From the NCBI RefSeq assembly GCF_027172205.1, contig NC_070619.1, positions 2,242,001-2,306,000 of the forward strand: 64,000 nucleotides of DNA, given 5' to 3'. Origin of the DNA: Podarcis raffonei. Its lineage: Eukaryota > Chordata > Lepidosauria > Squamata > Lacertidae. Numbering within the stretch: the first letter of the stretch is position 1; the number at the start of each line of letters is the position of its first letter. The translations under genes and the position numbers were made by a program. The notes below the pieces were generated by a model. That model worked only from the letters and a program-made list of their open reading frames with translations, ran no database searches and was not told the DNA's origin. Below, piece after piece: positions 21,201 to 28,730 of this stretch.

Positions 21201-24200
21201 AGCTAAGTGGAGCATAAGGACCCAAAGGTTGTATTTTTGGGAGCAGCGCTGGAGGGCAGCCAGGAGAACAGGGTATGCTGCCAGATACCTGCTCAGGCTA
21301 TATGTGCTCTACCTAGTGCGGCTACTTGCTGCTTCTTCTCCCTCTCTCGTAATGCTGGAACTCGGGGCCGTAGGAAGAAGCTGAATGTTGGAAGCACAGC
21401 TCCCTCCGTTGGCTCTGCTGTGACAGGCCAGCTCCATCAGGCCCCCTCTCCATATCCCCTCAGCCTCTTTATTATTACTATTAAGAGACTGGAGAAGCCA
21501 GTATAAGTTGCATTTTCAGCTGAATTTGAGGAAACCACTCAAAGCATCCGTTGTGTTGAGCTATTTAAATTGCTTTTGTTTGATGTGTCAATGGAAACAG
21601 CTAAAAGTCTGTAAATTTTGATAATACAGTGGTACCTCTGGATGCGAACAGGATCCGTTCCAGAGCCCCGTTCGCATCCAGAAGCGAACGCAACCCACGT
21701 CCCCGCGTGCCGCGATTCGTCACTTCTGCGCATGACGTCATTTTGACAGTTTGTGCATGCGCGAGTAGCGAAACCCGGAAGTAACGCGCTGTTACTTCCG
21801 GGTTGCCGCAGTGCGCAACCCAAAAATACTTATTCCGAAGCTAATTCAACCCAAGGTATGACTGTAAACCTGATTTGCAATGGGGGTTGAATAATTTCAA
21901 TGGCAACTGTAGGATGTAGAGCTCCCTCCATCAGATCTGCTGTGACAGGCCAGCTCAATTGGGTCTCCTCTCCCCTCAACCTTCATCTGGGGGCAGCCTC
22001 AGTGGGAAAGATAGAAAGCAGGGCTCCCTCCATCAGCTTTGCTGGAAGCCCAGCTCCATCAGGCACCTCCTGCCCCTGAACCGTGCCAGCTGATCGTTAC
22101 AGGAACAACTCTTTAGAAACTGGTGCCCGAGTTTCTGTTTTCCTCTTCCCTCCCAGTCCCTTTTCCCTTGTGTGTCGTGTTTTCTTTAAGACTGTAAGTC
22201 TGTAGGGAAAGACTGTTTCATTTTGACTGTATGCAAGCTGCTCTGCTTTGGTTGAAGAGCAGCATAAAGCTGCTCTAACCAAATAAAACAATTAATTACA
22301 CGGGGAGGTTCAGGCAAAAGGAAGGACTTCTTGGCATGGTGCATTTTTAAACTGTGGAATTCGCTCCCGTAAGAGGGTGTGATGGCCATCGATTCCACGA
22401 CTGCTTTAGACGAGGATTAGACAAACTCACAGAGGTGGCTATCATTGGTCACTTGCCACAACGGCTATATTTTACATTGTGATTTTATAATGTGAACCAC
22501 GCCGAGACCTGCAGGTATAGGGCGGTATACTAATTTATTTATTCTTCATCATAATCATCATCTAGGTCTGCTGTTAGAGGTAGTAAATGCCTCTGAACGC
22601 CAGTTTCTCGGACTTGCAGGAGGGAAGAGATCCTGCTGCATTCAAGACCTGCTTGTGGGCTTCCCTTTGGGGCATCTTTTTGGCCAATGGACTGGGGGTG
22701 CGCTCCCTTGGACTGATGGTCTCTTCTTGCATAACACCTGGCTGGAGATCTTTAAAATGGCAGCAGGAAAAGGAACAAAGCTAACTAATTTGGGCCAGAT
22801 TGAAGAACTCACTTTCCCAGCCTTGCTCCTTGCCTAGGAAACAGGATTAGCATCATGGACAGGTGAGGAGACAAAGCCAGCTCCTGCCCCCTTGTGGCAA
22901 GGTCTCATTCTGCACATCAATAATGCTTTCAAATATCTTTTCTTTCAGGTATGGTGGCAAAACTTGAACATCTTATACTATTAATTTTATTATTTGCACC
23001 CCACCCATTGCGATTGGGATGCCCCAGCCATTCTAGGTGGAATCAAACATATATAAAAACCTAATAAAATACTGCACGTTTCCCGATACAGGGGTGCCTT
23101 CATATGTCTTCTAAAGGTTATCTAGTTACTCATCTCCTTGACGTCTGATGGGAGGTCATTCCACAGGGTGGGTGCCACCACCAAGAAGGCCCTCTGCCTG
23201 CACCTAGTTTGCTGTTTGGATTGAGGAGGAGGGAATACAGCAGCCCATCTCCCACTGTTGCGTTCTGCCTCTTTGCTAGTGGCTCTGTATCTTTAAGTGA
23301 CCTCCCTACTGGAGGTTTTTAAGCAGAGGTAGGATGGCCATCTGTCATGGATGCTTGAGCTGAGGTTCCTGCACTGCAGGGGGTTGGACTAGATGACCCT
23401 TGGGATCCCTTCCAACTCTACCATTCTATGATTCTATACTGAAGTGGCTTCTACAAGGGCTGAAGCATTAAGGACCAAGCATGCAGAAGGTCCCGGGATC
23501 AATCCCTGACATCCCCAGGTAGGGTTGGGAAAAACTCATTACTTAAAACCCAAAATAAGCCAGGCATCAGGCACATTTTGCATGTGCAAGTGGATATCGA
23601 CAACTTGCGAACAAGTGAGGATGCATGGGTGCCAGGATGGCATCTGAAATCTCCACCATCTGGAGGCGTTTGCCTGGAGATCCTTGGATCTGGACTGTTT
23701 TCACACACCAACACCCCATCCTGTAGAATTCTATCCGCTATATTTTGTCTGCACAATCGGAATGAATTTCAGGAACCAAAATGCTTTTTCTGTGCAGCCT
23801 GAGCAGGAGTGGTGAACAGCGTTATAGTGAATTGTTGTTGCTTGCCTTCGCTCCCCCCCCCCAGCCCTGCTCCTACGTTACGAATGGTCTGAGTCACCAT
23901 TAAGAAAATGAGTTCGGAATAGGCCAGTATGTATGTGGACTGTCCCTGGGTCAAGTGACTTTCCTTCTTTTAAGTTCTCAAAGCTCTTAACCTGGCTCAA
24001 GGTTGTCATCTGAACTAATGTTTAATTAAGGGGAGAGTGCTTTTGTGACCTGGTTCTACCTGAGGGACCGCCTCTCCTGGTATGCCCCACGGAGGACCTT
24101 AAGGTCCACAAATAATAACACTTTGGAGGTCCCAAGCCTCAAGGAGAGATTGGTTTCAACTAGGGCCAGGGCCTTTTCAGCATTGGCCCTGATGTAGTGG

Positions 24201-24501
24201 AATGCTCTGTCACAAGAGACTATGGCCCTGCGGGACTTGACATCTTTCCGCAGGGCTTGCAAGACAGAGCTGTTCCACCTGGCCTTTGGTTTGGACTCAG
24301 TATGACCCATGTTTCCCTCCCCTTATGATTTATCAGCTACTTCAAAATGAGGCTGCATTTTAAATTGCATTTTAACCTGTATTTTAAATTGGTTTTTTTC
24401 TTCTTTTTCTTTTCCCCCTCTCTTTCCCCCCTATTATATTTTTACTGTGATTTTATTGGTGTTAGCCGCCCTGAGCCCGGCTCTGGCGGGGTATAAATAA
24501 A

Positions 24502-24540
<39 letters not shown>

Positions 24541-27500
24541 GGTTTTCCTGCTGCCACCTAGGTAGCCACTGTGAGGACAGGATGCAGGACCAGATGGGCC
24601 ATTGGCCTGATTCCACAGGTTCTCCTTGTGTTCTTATGAGGTTCTCCAATCCTGCTGAAGGCCACCAGTTCCTCCCACCCCACCCCTGAGTGGCCAAGAG
24701 AGATCACCCACCCACTTTTGCCACCTTCCTTACCTCCCAGAGGTAGATGCTTTCGGCGATACCTGCCAAGATGTAGAGACCGTTGGGAGCTGCAGCCAAG
24801 CAAGACACCAAGCCTGGGCAGATTATCTTCTGCTGGAGCTGATCCTACACAAAAGAACAACAACAAACCTCTGGTTACGTGAAACATATTCAATAAACAC
24901 ATATTCAATAAATATCTTACATAGTACAGCAGGGGCCTGCAAAATGTGGTCTGCAAGCTTCATTTAGATGGTCTGCAGTGTTTCTGTGAAGACTTGATCT
25001 GGTGGAAGTCTCTTGTGTGACTGGGGGAGATACTTCTCCCTACCTGTTCCCCAGTGTGGGACTGCATACACGTTACAGTTTACTACAGAGCAGGTGCCAC
25101 TCTTAAAACAACCTAGATCTGAGTTTGACTGCTGAAATAAGATGCCTTTGTGTGCACCCCCAGTCAGGAGTTTAAGCTACTGGGAGATGTGGCTGAACAC
25201 TTCTTTTTTAAAAAAAGTGAGTTGGGATTTCAGTTCTAATCCATTACAGTATTTGGGGAAAATGCTTAAAAACTCTGGCAGAGCACAGTTGAGAGAGGAG
25301 GAAGCTTAAGACGATAAGAGGGCTGGGAAGAAAGCAAATGAACTGTGTTGTAGCAGAGCGGGATATCAAGCTATCCAGGACAGAAGGGCTAGAGAGGAAC
25401 TGAAACCCAGACAGGCATAATAGGCTTGGCTTTTATCTTTCAGCTGGAGTGACATAATGCGAGTGGAAAGACGTCTGGAAATTCTACAGCAGCTAGAGTG
25501 AAAGATTACCCAGTTCTGAGGGTCTAACGGTTTAAAGCCCTGGCACACAGCAGAAACCACAGCCACTGTGTTACTTCTGCATGCAGATTACAATTAACTT
25601 GGGTGGCTTTAAAAGAAGACTGGGCAAACTGGCACCAGCCAGAATGGCCAATCTCTGCTTCCCTGGTCAGAGGCAGTAATGTTTCTGAATACCAGCTGCT
25701 GTAAACCACAGGAGGGGAGAGCCGCTGCTCTTGCACTGGGGGGTCCAGCTTTCAGGCTTCCCATTGGGGAGTCTGGTTGGCCAGTGTGAGACCAGAATGA
25801 TGGACTAGCTGGACCCCCCTCTGGCCTGATCTGGCAGGCTCTTCTTACATTTTCTCTCAGCTCCCCTCCATCTGCAATGCTGGGTTAACAGTACAGGGCT
25901 ACCTTGCAGGGTGTTGTAAGCCTTATAATCATAGCTGCCAACGTTTCCCTTTTTTAAAGGGAAATTCCCTTATTCCAAATAGGATTCCTTGCAAGTAAAG
26001 GGAAAAGTTGACAGCTATGCTTATAATGAAACACACGCAAAGCCCAAGATAAACACACTGTACCATTATCAAAGGTTTTCTCTCCTGGTCTATTTATTAT
26101 GAGGAGGGGGTGATGTTTTTGAAGGGTGCTGGTCTCCCATAGCTTTTCAGGCTGTTGTGGAGGAGAGCCTTGTCTCCCCACCCAGAATGCATTGGAGTAC
26201 AACTCCCAGCATCCCTGAACATGGGCCATGCTGGATACTGGAGCAGGTGAGAGCTGGAGGTCCAAAAAGCAGCTGGCTATCGGCCACTTGCGATCAAGTG
26301 AAGATGTCTGGGTGCCATGATGGTGCTGGACATCTCCTCCACCTGGGGATCGTTGCATCTGGACCGTTTTCACACACTAATACCCCATCCTGTCAAATTC
26401 TATCCGTTATATTTTATCTGCACAATAAGGGTGAATTTCAGGAACCAAAATGTGTTGTCAGTGCTGCCTAAGCAGTAGCAGTTAACATCGTTATAGTGAA
26501 TGGTTGTCACTTGTCAGTGACCCCACTGCCCTGCTCAGAGTTGGGAAGAATATTCCTACATTATGAATGGTCCATGTCACTATGAAGAAAAAGAGGCTGG
26601 AATAGGTCAATATATACGTGGACTGTCCCTGGGTCAAGTGACTATTCTTCTTCAGTTCTCAAAGCTCTTAACCTGGTTCAAGCTGAACTAGCCAGATGTT
26701 TAACTGAGAATCAATCACAGTCAGTCTATCCTTTGGAAAACAAGACTCAGTCTAGAGCAGGGGTGCCCATACTTTTTTCAAAGAGGGCCAGATTTGATGA
26801 AGTGAACATGCGTGGGGGCCGACCAAAGTTGTTGAGCTTTTTTTTTACAATTTTACCCCAAAGTTGTTGAGCTTTCTTTAGGATTGAAGCTGATGAGCTT
26901 TCTTTAGGATTTTACCAGGACATATACAGTGGTACCTCGGGTTCAGTACTTAATTCGTTCTGGAGATCTATACTTAACCTGAAACTGTTCTTAACCTGAA
27001 GCACCACTTTAGCTAATGGGGCCTCCCGCTACCGCTGGAGCACGATTTCTGTTCTCATCCTGAAGCAAAGTTCTTAACCTGAAGCACTATTTCTAGGTTA
27101 GCGGAGTGTGTAACCTGAAGCGTCTGTAACCTGAAGCGTCTGTAACTCGAGGTACCACTGTACTACCACGTGGGGGGCGGATTAGGCCCCCGAAACAGAC
27201 TTTAGACATGCCTGGTCTAGAGGGAATCTGGGGGGGGGGTCATGTCTAGAGTTGGGGTTTCCATGGGAACCCCATGGCGGGGTCACTCCCGGGGGCGGGG
27301 CTTCCTGAGGATGCGCGCGCAGCCCTACCTTCCTCTGGAGCTCCCAGGCGCCCACACAGGCCTTGCCCAGCTGCGCCCCGAGCAGGTGCTCCCCGCCCAG
27401 CAGCGCCATCCCTCGAGCCGCGCAGCTAAAGCCGCGGTATCCGGCCACCGACGCCCCGGAGCCCACTTCCCACACCGAGCAGCCGCCTCCGGACGACGAG

Positions 27501-27556
27501 GCCGCCTCAGCCGCCGACACCAGCGCCACCTCCACGGGGCCGCCGGCAGCCGCCAT
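6916..27556 (-). CDS. WDR18: WDR18, WD repeat protein 18 (3' part of gene off the left edge)
   Basis: WDR18 (yeast Ipi3 homologue) is a WD40 propeller protein. In the known family it works with PELP1, TEX10, SENP3 and LAS1L in the nucleolus during 60S subunit and ITS2 maturation. Seven coding exons join in phase: 27329-27556, 24734-24844, 13584-13717, 11002-11143, 8736-8879, 7381-7445 and 6916-7040, all with GT/AG ends. They give 317 residues that follow human WDR18 in order, including [59 protein letters not shown] and [20 protein letters not shown] (WD ending). Human WDR18 is about 432 residues, so the last ~115, including the C-terminal coiled part, should be encoded left of position 1. 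No such exon was found between 1 and 6915. The start ATG lies in a YY1-like element. The exon 1 N-terminus has an Ala/Ser/Gly-rich insert compared with human. Introns 1 and 2 are full of mobile elements. Confidence 0.95.
7381..7445 (-). CDS. WDR18: WDR18 coding exon 6
   Basis: This short 65-bp exon encodes [21 protein letters not shown] plus two bases of an Arg codon, with acceptor TTTCAG and donor GTGAGT. It matches the human linker PGQRERSF...GKVFKGHR. It is supported by phase and homology rather than length. Confidence 0.88.
7835..8215 (+). mobile_element. LINE 3' end, L1-like family sharing a frame with 11365 and 33090
   Basis: AAAAGACTGGTACTGATGAA ([11 protein letters not shown]) and the downstream TTCAACGATATTTGGAATTC match KYNDIWN in the better copy at 11365. 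It is followed by an AT-rich 3' end. Confidence 0.65.
8405..8700 (-). mobile_element. AT-rich region with a LINE-like tail
   Basis: TATACTGCCTTTCCATATTA and GTGCACAAGGCGGTCTATAG are the reverse of a common LINE tail (..GCAGTATACAAAT). The rest is AT-rich and unassigned. Confidence 0.4.
8736..8879 (-). CDS. WDR18: WDR18 coding exon 5
   Basis: It holds 48 codons, [18 protein letters not shown] to FQVDLCAW, phase 0 at both ends, between acceptor CTTCCAG and donor GTAGGT. A tRNA-Lys SINE lies only about 35 bp upstream of the acceptor in the intron. Confidence 0.94.
8912..9052 (+). mobile_element. tRNA-Lys-headed SINE with CR1-like tail
   Basis: The head TAGCTCAACTGGTACAGCAC...CTTAATCTCAG...GGGTTCGAGCCCCAC follows tRNA-Lys (anticodon CTT region). 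The tail GGGGTTGGGCTAGATGACCC to CTACAATTCCATGG is CR1-like. It is not a functional tRNA because the acceptor stem is not closed. Confidence 0.8.
9861..9900. repeat. (TG)n microsatellite
   Basis: About 19 TG units. Confidence 0.95.
9985..10204 (+). mobile_element. MIR-like CORE-SINE
   Basis: Head GTAGTGGTTAAGAGTGTCGG with B box GGTTCAAATCC, core GTCAGTCACAGCCTCTTAAC, and TACCTCACAGGGTTGTTGCA. It ends in AATAAATAA. Confidence 0.75.
11002..11143 (-). CDS. WDR18: WDR18 coding exon 4
   Basis: One base completes a split Ser codon, followed by [18 protein letters not shown] to ...[10 protein letters not shown], then donor GTAAGG. It matches the human segment around RHVWSHHALPITDLHC. Confidence 0.93.
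11365..11790 (+). mobile_element. LINE ORF2 C-terminal fragment (L1-like), best copy of its family
   Basis: The open part reads [40 protein letters not shown] and [12 protein letters not shown] then stop. Upstream, [11 protein letters not shown] is in another frame. A CWRCN-like knuckle precedes it. An AT-rich 3' end follows. Confidence 0.7.
12850..13012 (-). mobile_element. L2-like LINE tail with an AAT/GAT run
   Basis: The reverse strand ends as GGATGGGGAAACCCAGCCCG and GGTGGGGTATAAATAATAAA, followed by ATT/ATC repeats. Confidence 0.65.
13020..13447 (+). mobile_element. CR1 LINE 3' end
   Basis: [20 protein letters not shown] and [10 protein letters not shown], then tail GGGGGTTGGACTAGATGACC to CTCCACCATTCTATGG. 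A tail fragment lies at its 5' side as well. Confidence 0.8.
13450..13575 (-). mobile_element. CR1 fragment abutting WDR18 exon 3
   Basis: The reverse strand reads [20 protein letters not shown] and [10 protein letters not shown], a CR1 segment. It is in head-to-head arrangement with 13020-13447 and ends about 9 bases from the exon 3 donor. Confidence 0.75.
13584..13717 (-). CDS. WDR18: WDR18 coding exon 3
   Basis: It holds 44 codons plus 2 nt. It begins [16 protein letters not shown] after a CTGCCCCAG acceptor and ends ...VIVWNLY plus AG before donor GTAAGA. A minus-oriented CR1 fragment begins about 10 bases into the following intron. Confidence 0.93.
13911..14046. mobile_element. Palindromic hAT-type MITE
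   Basis: Ends CAGAGTTTCCCAAAGCTCAG and (reverse) CAGGGTTTTCCAAACTCTGG. The inner arms TGACTATAATTTCCATCATC and GATGATGGGAGTTGTAGTCC form a hairpin. Relatives lie at 27780, 52243 and 53093. Confidence 0.7.
14070..14420 (-). mobile_element. Two tRNA-like SINE fragments
   Basis: Both have the reversed head, CTGGGACCTTCTGAATGGGA...GAGCTATGCCCCTTCC and CTGGGACCTTCTGCATGCAA. Confidence 0.5.
14421..15500. other. Unassigned DNA within WDR18 intron 2
   Basis: No gene, no clear repeat. Some open frames exist on both strands but resemble no family I recognise. Confidence 0.4.
15515..15648 (+). mobile_element. Diverged tRNA-Lys-headed SINE
   Basis: TAGATAGCTCAATTGGTTAT, TTTTGATCCC, then GCAGGGGGCTGGACTATTGA and an ATGATTATTTG end. 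Confidence 0.65.
15868..16005 (-). mobile_element. tRNA-like SINE fragment
   Basis: ACTGACTGGCAGAGGCTCTG and CTGGGTCTTTTTGCATGCAA, matching the copy at 41660. Confidence 0.55.
16006..16980. other. Mostly unassigned DNA; short L2-like tail at about 16895-16960
   Basis: The part 16160-16300 is not repeat-like, but no exon can be supported. Confidence 0.4.
16985..17215 (+). mobile_element. MIR-like SINE remnant
   Basis: CAGGGTGCAAATCCTTCCAC and a weak core. The 3' part is indistinct. Confidence 0.4.
17481..17546. repeat. (TG)n(AC)n self-complementary microsatellite
   Basis: 29 bases of TG alternation run directly into 37 bases of AC alternation, forming a near-perfect palindrome. Confidence 0.95.
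18242..18290. repeat. (TG)n microsatellite
   Basis: 49 bases. It belongs to the duplicated flank of the L1 that follows. Confidence 0.95.
18340..19985 (+). mobile_element. 5'-truncated L1 LINE, ORF2 C-terminal half and 3' UTR
   Basis: The frame is open from about 18375 to the stop near 19472. It starts after the RT domain ([20 protein letters not shown]) and carries the knuckle [18 protein letters not shown] and the end [20 protein letters not shown]. No break is seen over some 365 codons, so the insertion is young. It ends at AATAAA-like and A-rich sequence. A 61-bp identical direct repeat flanks it (18279-18339; 19994-20054). Confidence 0.9.
20119..20470 (-). mobile_element. Sauria-type SINE
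   Basis: Reverse of the full SINE: AAAGGGACCCTTGACCATTA to TTCGAACCGCCGACCTTCTG and GCCACCCACGTCCC. GTGATATTA lies on both sides (20110-20118; 20476-20484), the likely target duplication. Confidence 0.85.
20801..21600. other. Unassigned DNA within WDR18 intron 2
   Basis: No exon or clear repeat. The last ~60 bases before 21627 belong to a repeat also found at 62600. Confidence 0.4.
21627..21864. mobile_element. Non-autonomous Tigger-like element, 238 bp
   Basis: Left end CAGTGGTACCTCTGGATGCG, right end ...CCAAGGTATGACTG, TA on both sides. It carries a palindromic CRE TGACGTCA (21733-21740) and ETS-type ACTTCCGG (21794-21801). The flank without insertion exists at about 62606-62672. Confidence 0.85.
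22290..22450 (+). mobile_element. Unclassified LINE-like 3' end fragment
   Basis: AAAAGGAAGGACTTCTTGGC, GTGGAATTCGCTCCCGTAAG and TTAGACGAGGATTAGACAAA, the same family as 18030. A LINE tail GGTATAGGGCGGTATACTAA lies nearby (22510-22540). Confidence 0.55.
22980..23215 (-). mobile_element. L2-like LINE 3' end
   Basis: Reverse of the tail and C-terminus: CCCACCCATTGCGATTGGGA, GTCTTCTAAAGGTTATCTAG and TTGACGTCTGATGGGAGGTC. Confidence 0.7.
23290..23440 (+). mobile_element. CR1 tail
   Basis: GGAGGTTTTTAAGCAGAGGT to GGGGGTTGGACTAGATGACC and CTACCATTCTATGATTCTAT. Confidence 0.75.
23580..24030 (+). repeat. Unclassified ~450-bp repeat, copy 1
   Basis: It shares long blocks with 26270-26715: CACCCCATCCTGTAGAATTC, GAATTTCAGGAACCAAAATG, GTGGACTGTCCCTGGGTCAA and CTCAAAGCTCTTAACCTGG. 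Same orientation. It is not one of the families named elsewhere. Confidence 0.75.
24057..24540 (+). mobile_element. L2-like LINE 3' end, second family
   Basis: Reads like [20 protein letters not shown] and [19 protein letters not shown] in broken form. Tail GCCCTGAGCCCGGCTCTGGC then GGGGTATAAATAAAATT and an ATT run. Relatives at 33850, 44745 and 47690. Confidence 0.75.
24734..24844 (-). CDS. WDR18: WDR18 coding exon 2
   Basis: It holds 37 codons, [11 protein letters not shown]...AESIYLWE, phase 0 at both ends, between acceptor GTGTAG and donor [23 protein letters not shown] is a WD-repeat C-terminal half. A pair of similar ~450-bp direct repeats flanks this exon at 23.58 and 26.27 kb. Confidence 0.93.
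25600..25855 (+). mobile_element. Unclassified LINE-like 3' end
   Basis: GGTGGCTTTAAAAGAAGACT, AATACCAGCTGCTGTAAACC and TCTGGCAGGCTCTTCTTACA. The same family as 18030, 20533 and 24545-24650. Confidence 0.55.
25930..26019. mobile_element. 90-bp hAT-type MITE, copy 1
   Basis: Inverted ends CATAGCTGCCAACG and (reverse) CATAGCTGTCAACT. The inside is self-complementary (CCCTTTTTTAAAGGGAAATT). Perfect 8-bp duplication CTTATAAT at 25922-25929 and 26020-26027. Confidence 0.85.
26270..26715 (+). repeat. Unclassified ~450-bp repeat, copy 2
   Basis: Direct-repeat partner of 23580-24030 on the other side of WDR18 exon 2. Confidence 0.75.
26758..27214. mobile_element. hAT-type non-autonomous element
   Basis: Ends CAGGGGTGCCCATACTTTTT and (reverse) CAGGCATGTCTAAAGTCTGT. 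Perfect 8-bp duplication GTCTAGAG at 26750-26757 and 27215-27222. It hosts a Tigger-like element and lies 110 bp from WDR18 exon 1. Confidence 0.85.
26937..27160. mobile_element. Tigger-like element nested in the hAT element
   Basis: TIRs CAGTGGTACCTCGGGTTCAG and (reverse of right end) CAGTGGTACCTCGAGTTACA, TA at 26935-26936 and 27161-27162. Confidence 0.85.
27329..27556 (-). CDS. WDR18: WDR18 coding exon 1
   Basis: It holds 76 codons from ATG 27556-27554 to ...AWELQRK and ends in phase 0 before donor [23 protein letters not shown] matches the human first WD blade. Residues 12-25 are low-complexity Ala/Ser/Gly and look lineage-specific. Confidence 0.93.
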
Positions 27557-27750
27557 CTTGGCCCGTCACGCCTCCTCCTCCCCGCGCGCATGCGCGTCCG
27601 CAGGAGGGCGCGCGTGGGAATCTTCGCCTCCTAAAGTCACGCCTCCTCCGGCTCCAGGCGCCGCCCCCTGATTGCCGGAAGTGACGAACAAAACAATAGA
27701 GGCGGAGAAGCGTAGTTTGCCCTTAGGACTACAGCTCCCAGAAGCCCTCA
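27540..27750 (-). promoter_or_regulatory. WDR18: WDR18 CpG-rich promoter
   Basis: This CpG-rich stretch is directly upstream of the WDR18 ATG. It holds a YY1-like AAGATGGCGGC across the start codon (27551-27562), an NRF1 site CGCGCATGCGCG (27585-27596), an ETS/GABP site CCGGAAGTGA (27675-27684) and a ZNF143/THAP11-type ACTACAGCTCCCAGAAGCC (27728-27746). There is no TATA box. Such a set is typical of housekeeping promoters. Binding itself is inference. Confidence 0.7.
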
Positions 27751-27779
27751 GCCCCCAATGGTCAGGGATGGGAGCCCTA

Positions 27780-27893
27780 CAGCGTTTCCCAACCTTGGGC
27801 CCCAAGCTCTTTTTTTGGACTACAACTCCCCTCATTCCTAGCTACCAAGGGGTGATGGGAACTGTGGTCTGGAAGCAGCTGGAGACCCCTGCC
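27780..27893. mobile_element. Palindromic MITE relative upstream of WDR18
   Basis: CAGCGTTTCCCAACCTTGGG and GGACTACAACTCCCCTCATT against GGGTGATGGGAACTGTGGTC. Same family as 13911. Confidence 0.6.
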
Positions 27894-27946
27894 CTAATGG
27901 ATCTGGGTGGGTCTCTGGAACTCCCTGCCTCTTGAGCTCAAGCAGG

Positions 27947-28730
27947 CGCCTTCACAAATCAAAAAATTTGAACGGACCTCCCACATTATTCTGGCTGAGT
28001 TGTTATTAATAAAAATGCTATCATCATCATGATTATGGCAGTATAGTTGTATTTCGTATTAAGTATGTGAATATGCGTCCAATTGTTGTTTTTGAAGCAT
28101 CAAGTGGCACTTCCCACAAGCTTGTTCTAGTTTTCGGAAGGATGCCATTAATTTCTAAAAGGGGGGTCAGGAAGATGTTGGCTGAACACCCAGCTCAGCT
28201 CCAGCAGCCAGCGTGGTCAGTGGTCAGAGACGATGATTTCTGGAAGCCCAATATCATCTGAAAAACCACACATCTCCCATCCTTGCTCTAAGAAGTAGGA
28301 TTCACTTACTGCATGTGAGATTGAGGGATGCCTCTATTTAGAGATGAGGAATGGTGAAAGCCGCTATCCCTCTAGATATCATTGAAGGAATGCCTCTTGT
28401 TTTCTCAGGAGGGAATGCCCCTTTCTTCTCAGACCAGGGATGGGGAACTTGCAGCCTATTCCAAATATTGCTGGAAATCAAATTCCCACAAGCAACAGCC
28501 AGCACAGCCAGGGGGTCACAAATCCTTCATTCCTGTGCTAAAACCATATTATTGTGGTGATCTTGTAGTTGTCTGTCTCAAGAGGCAATGGAGTGTACCT
28601 CTGGGGACAAAGTCAAATCGCTGCTTGAGCAGCACCAAAATGACCTCCCTGGCTGAAAAAGCTTCCGTGCCCCGTGAAAGCCAATCAATAAAAACAACAA
28701 ATAACAGCTCACAAACACCAGGTCTATCAA
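27947..28730. other. Intergenic DNA between WDR18 and KXD1
   Basis: No gene recognised. The two genes are same-strand neighbours with about 1.2 kb between the WDR18 ATG and the end of KXD1. Confidence 0.5.
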
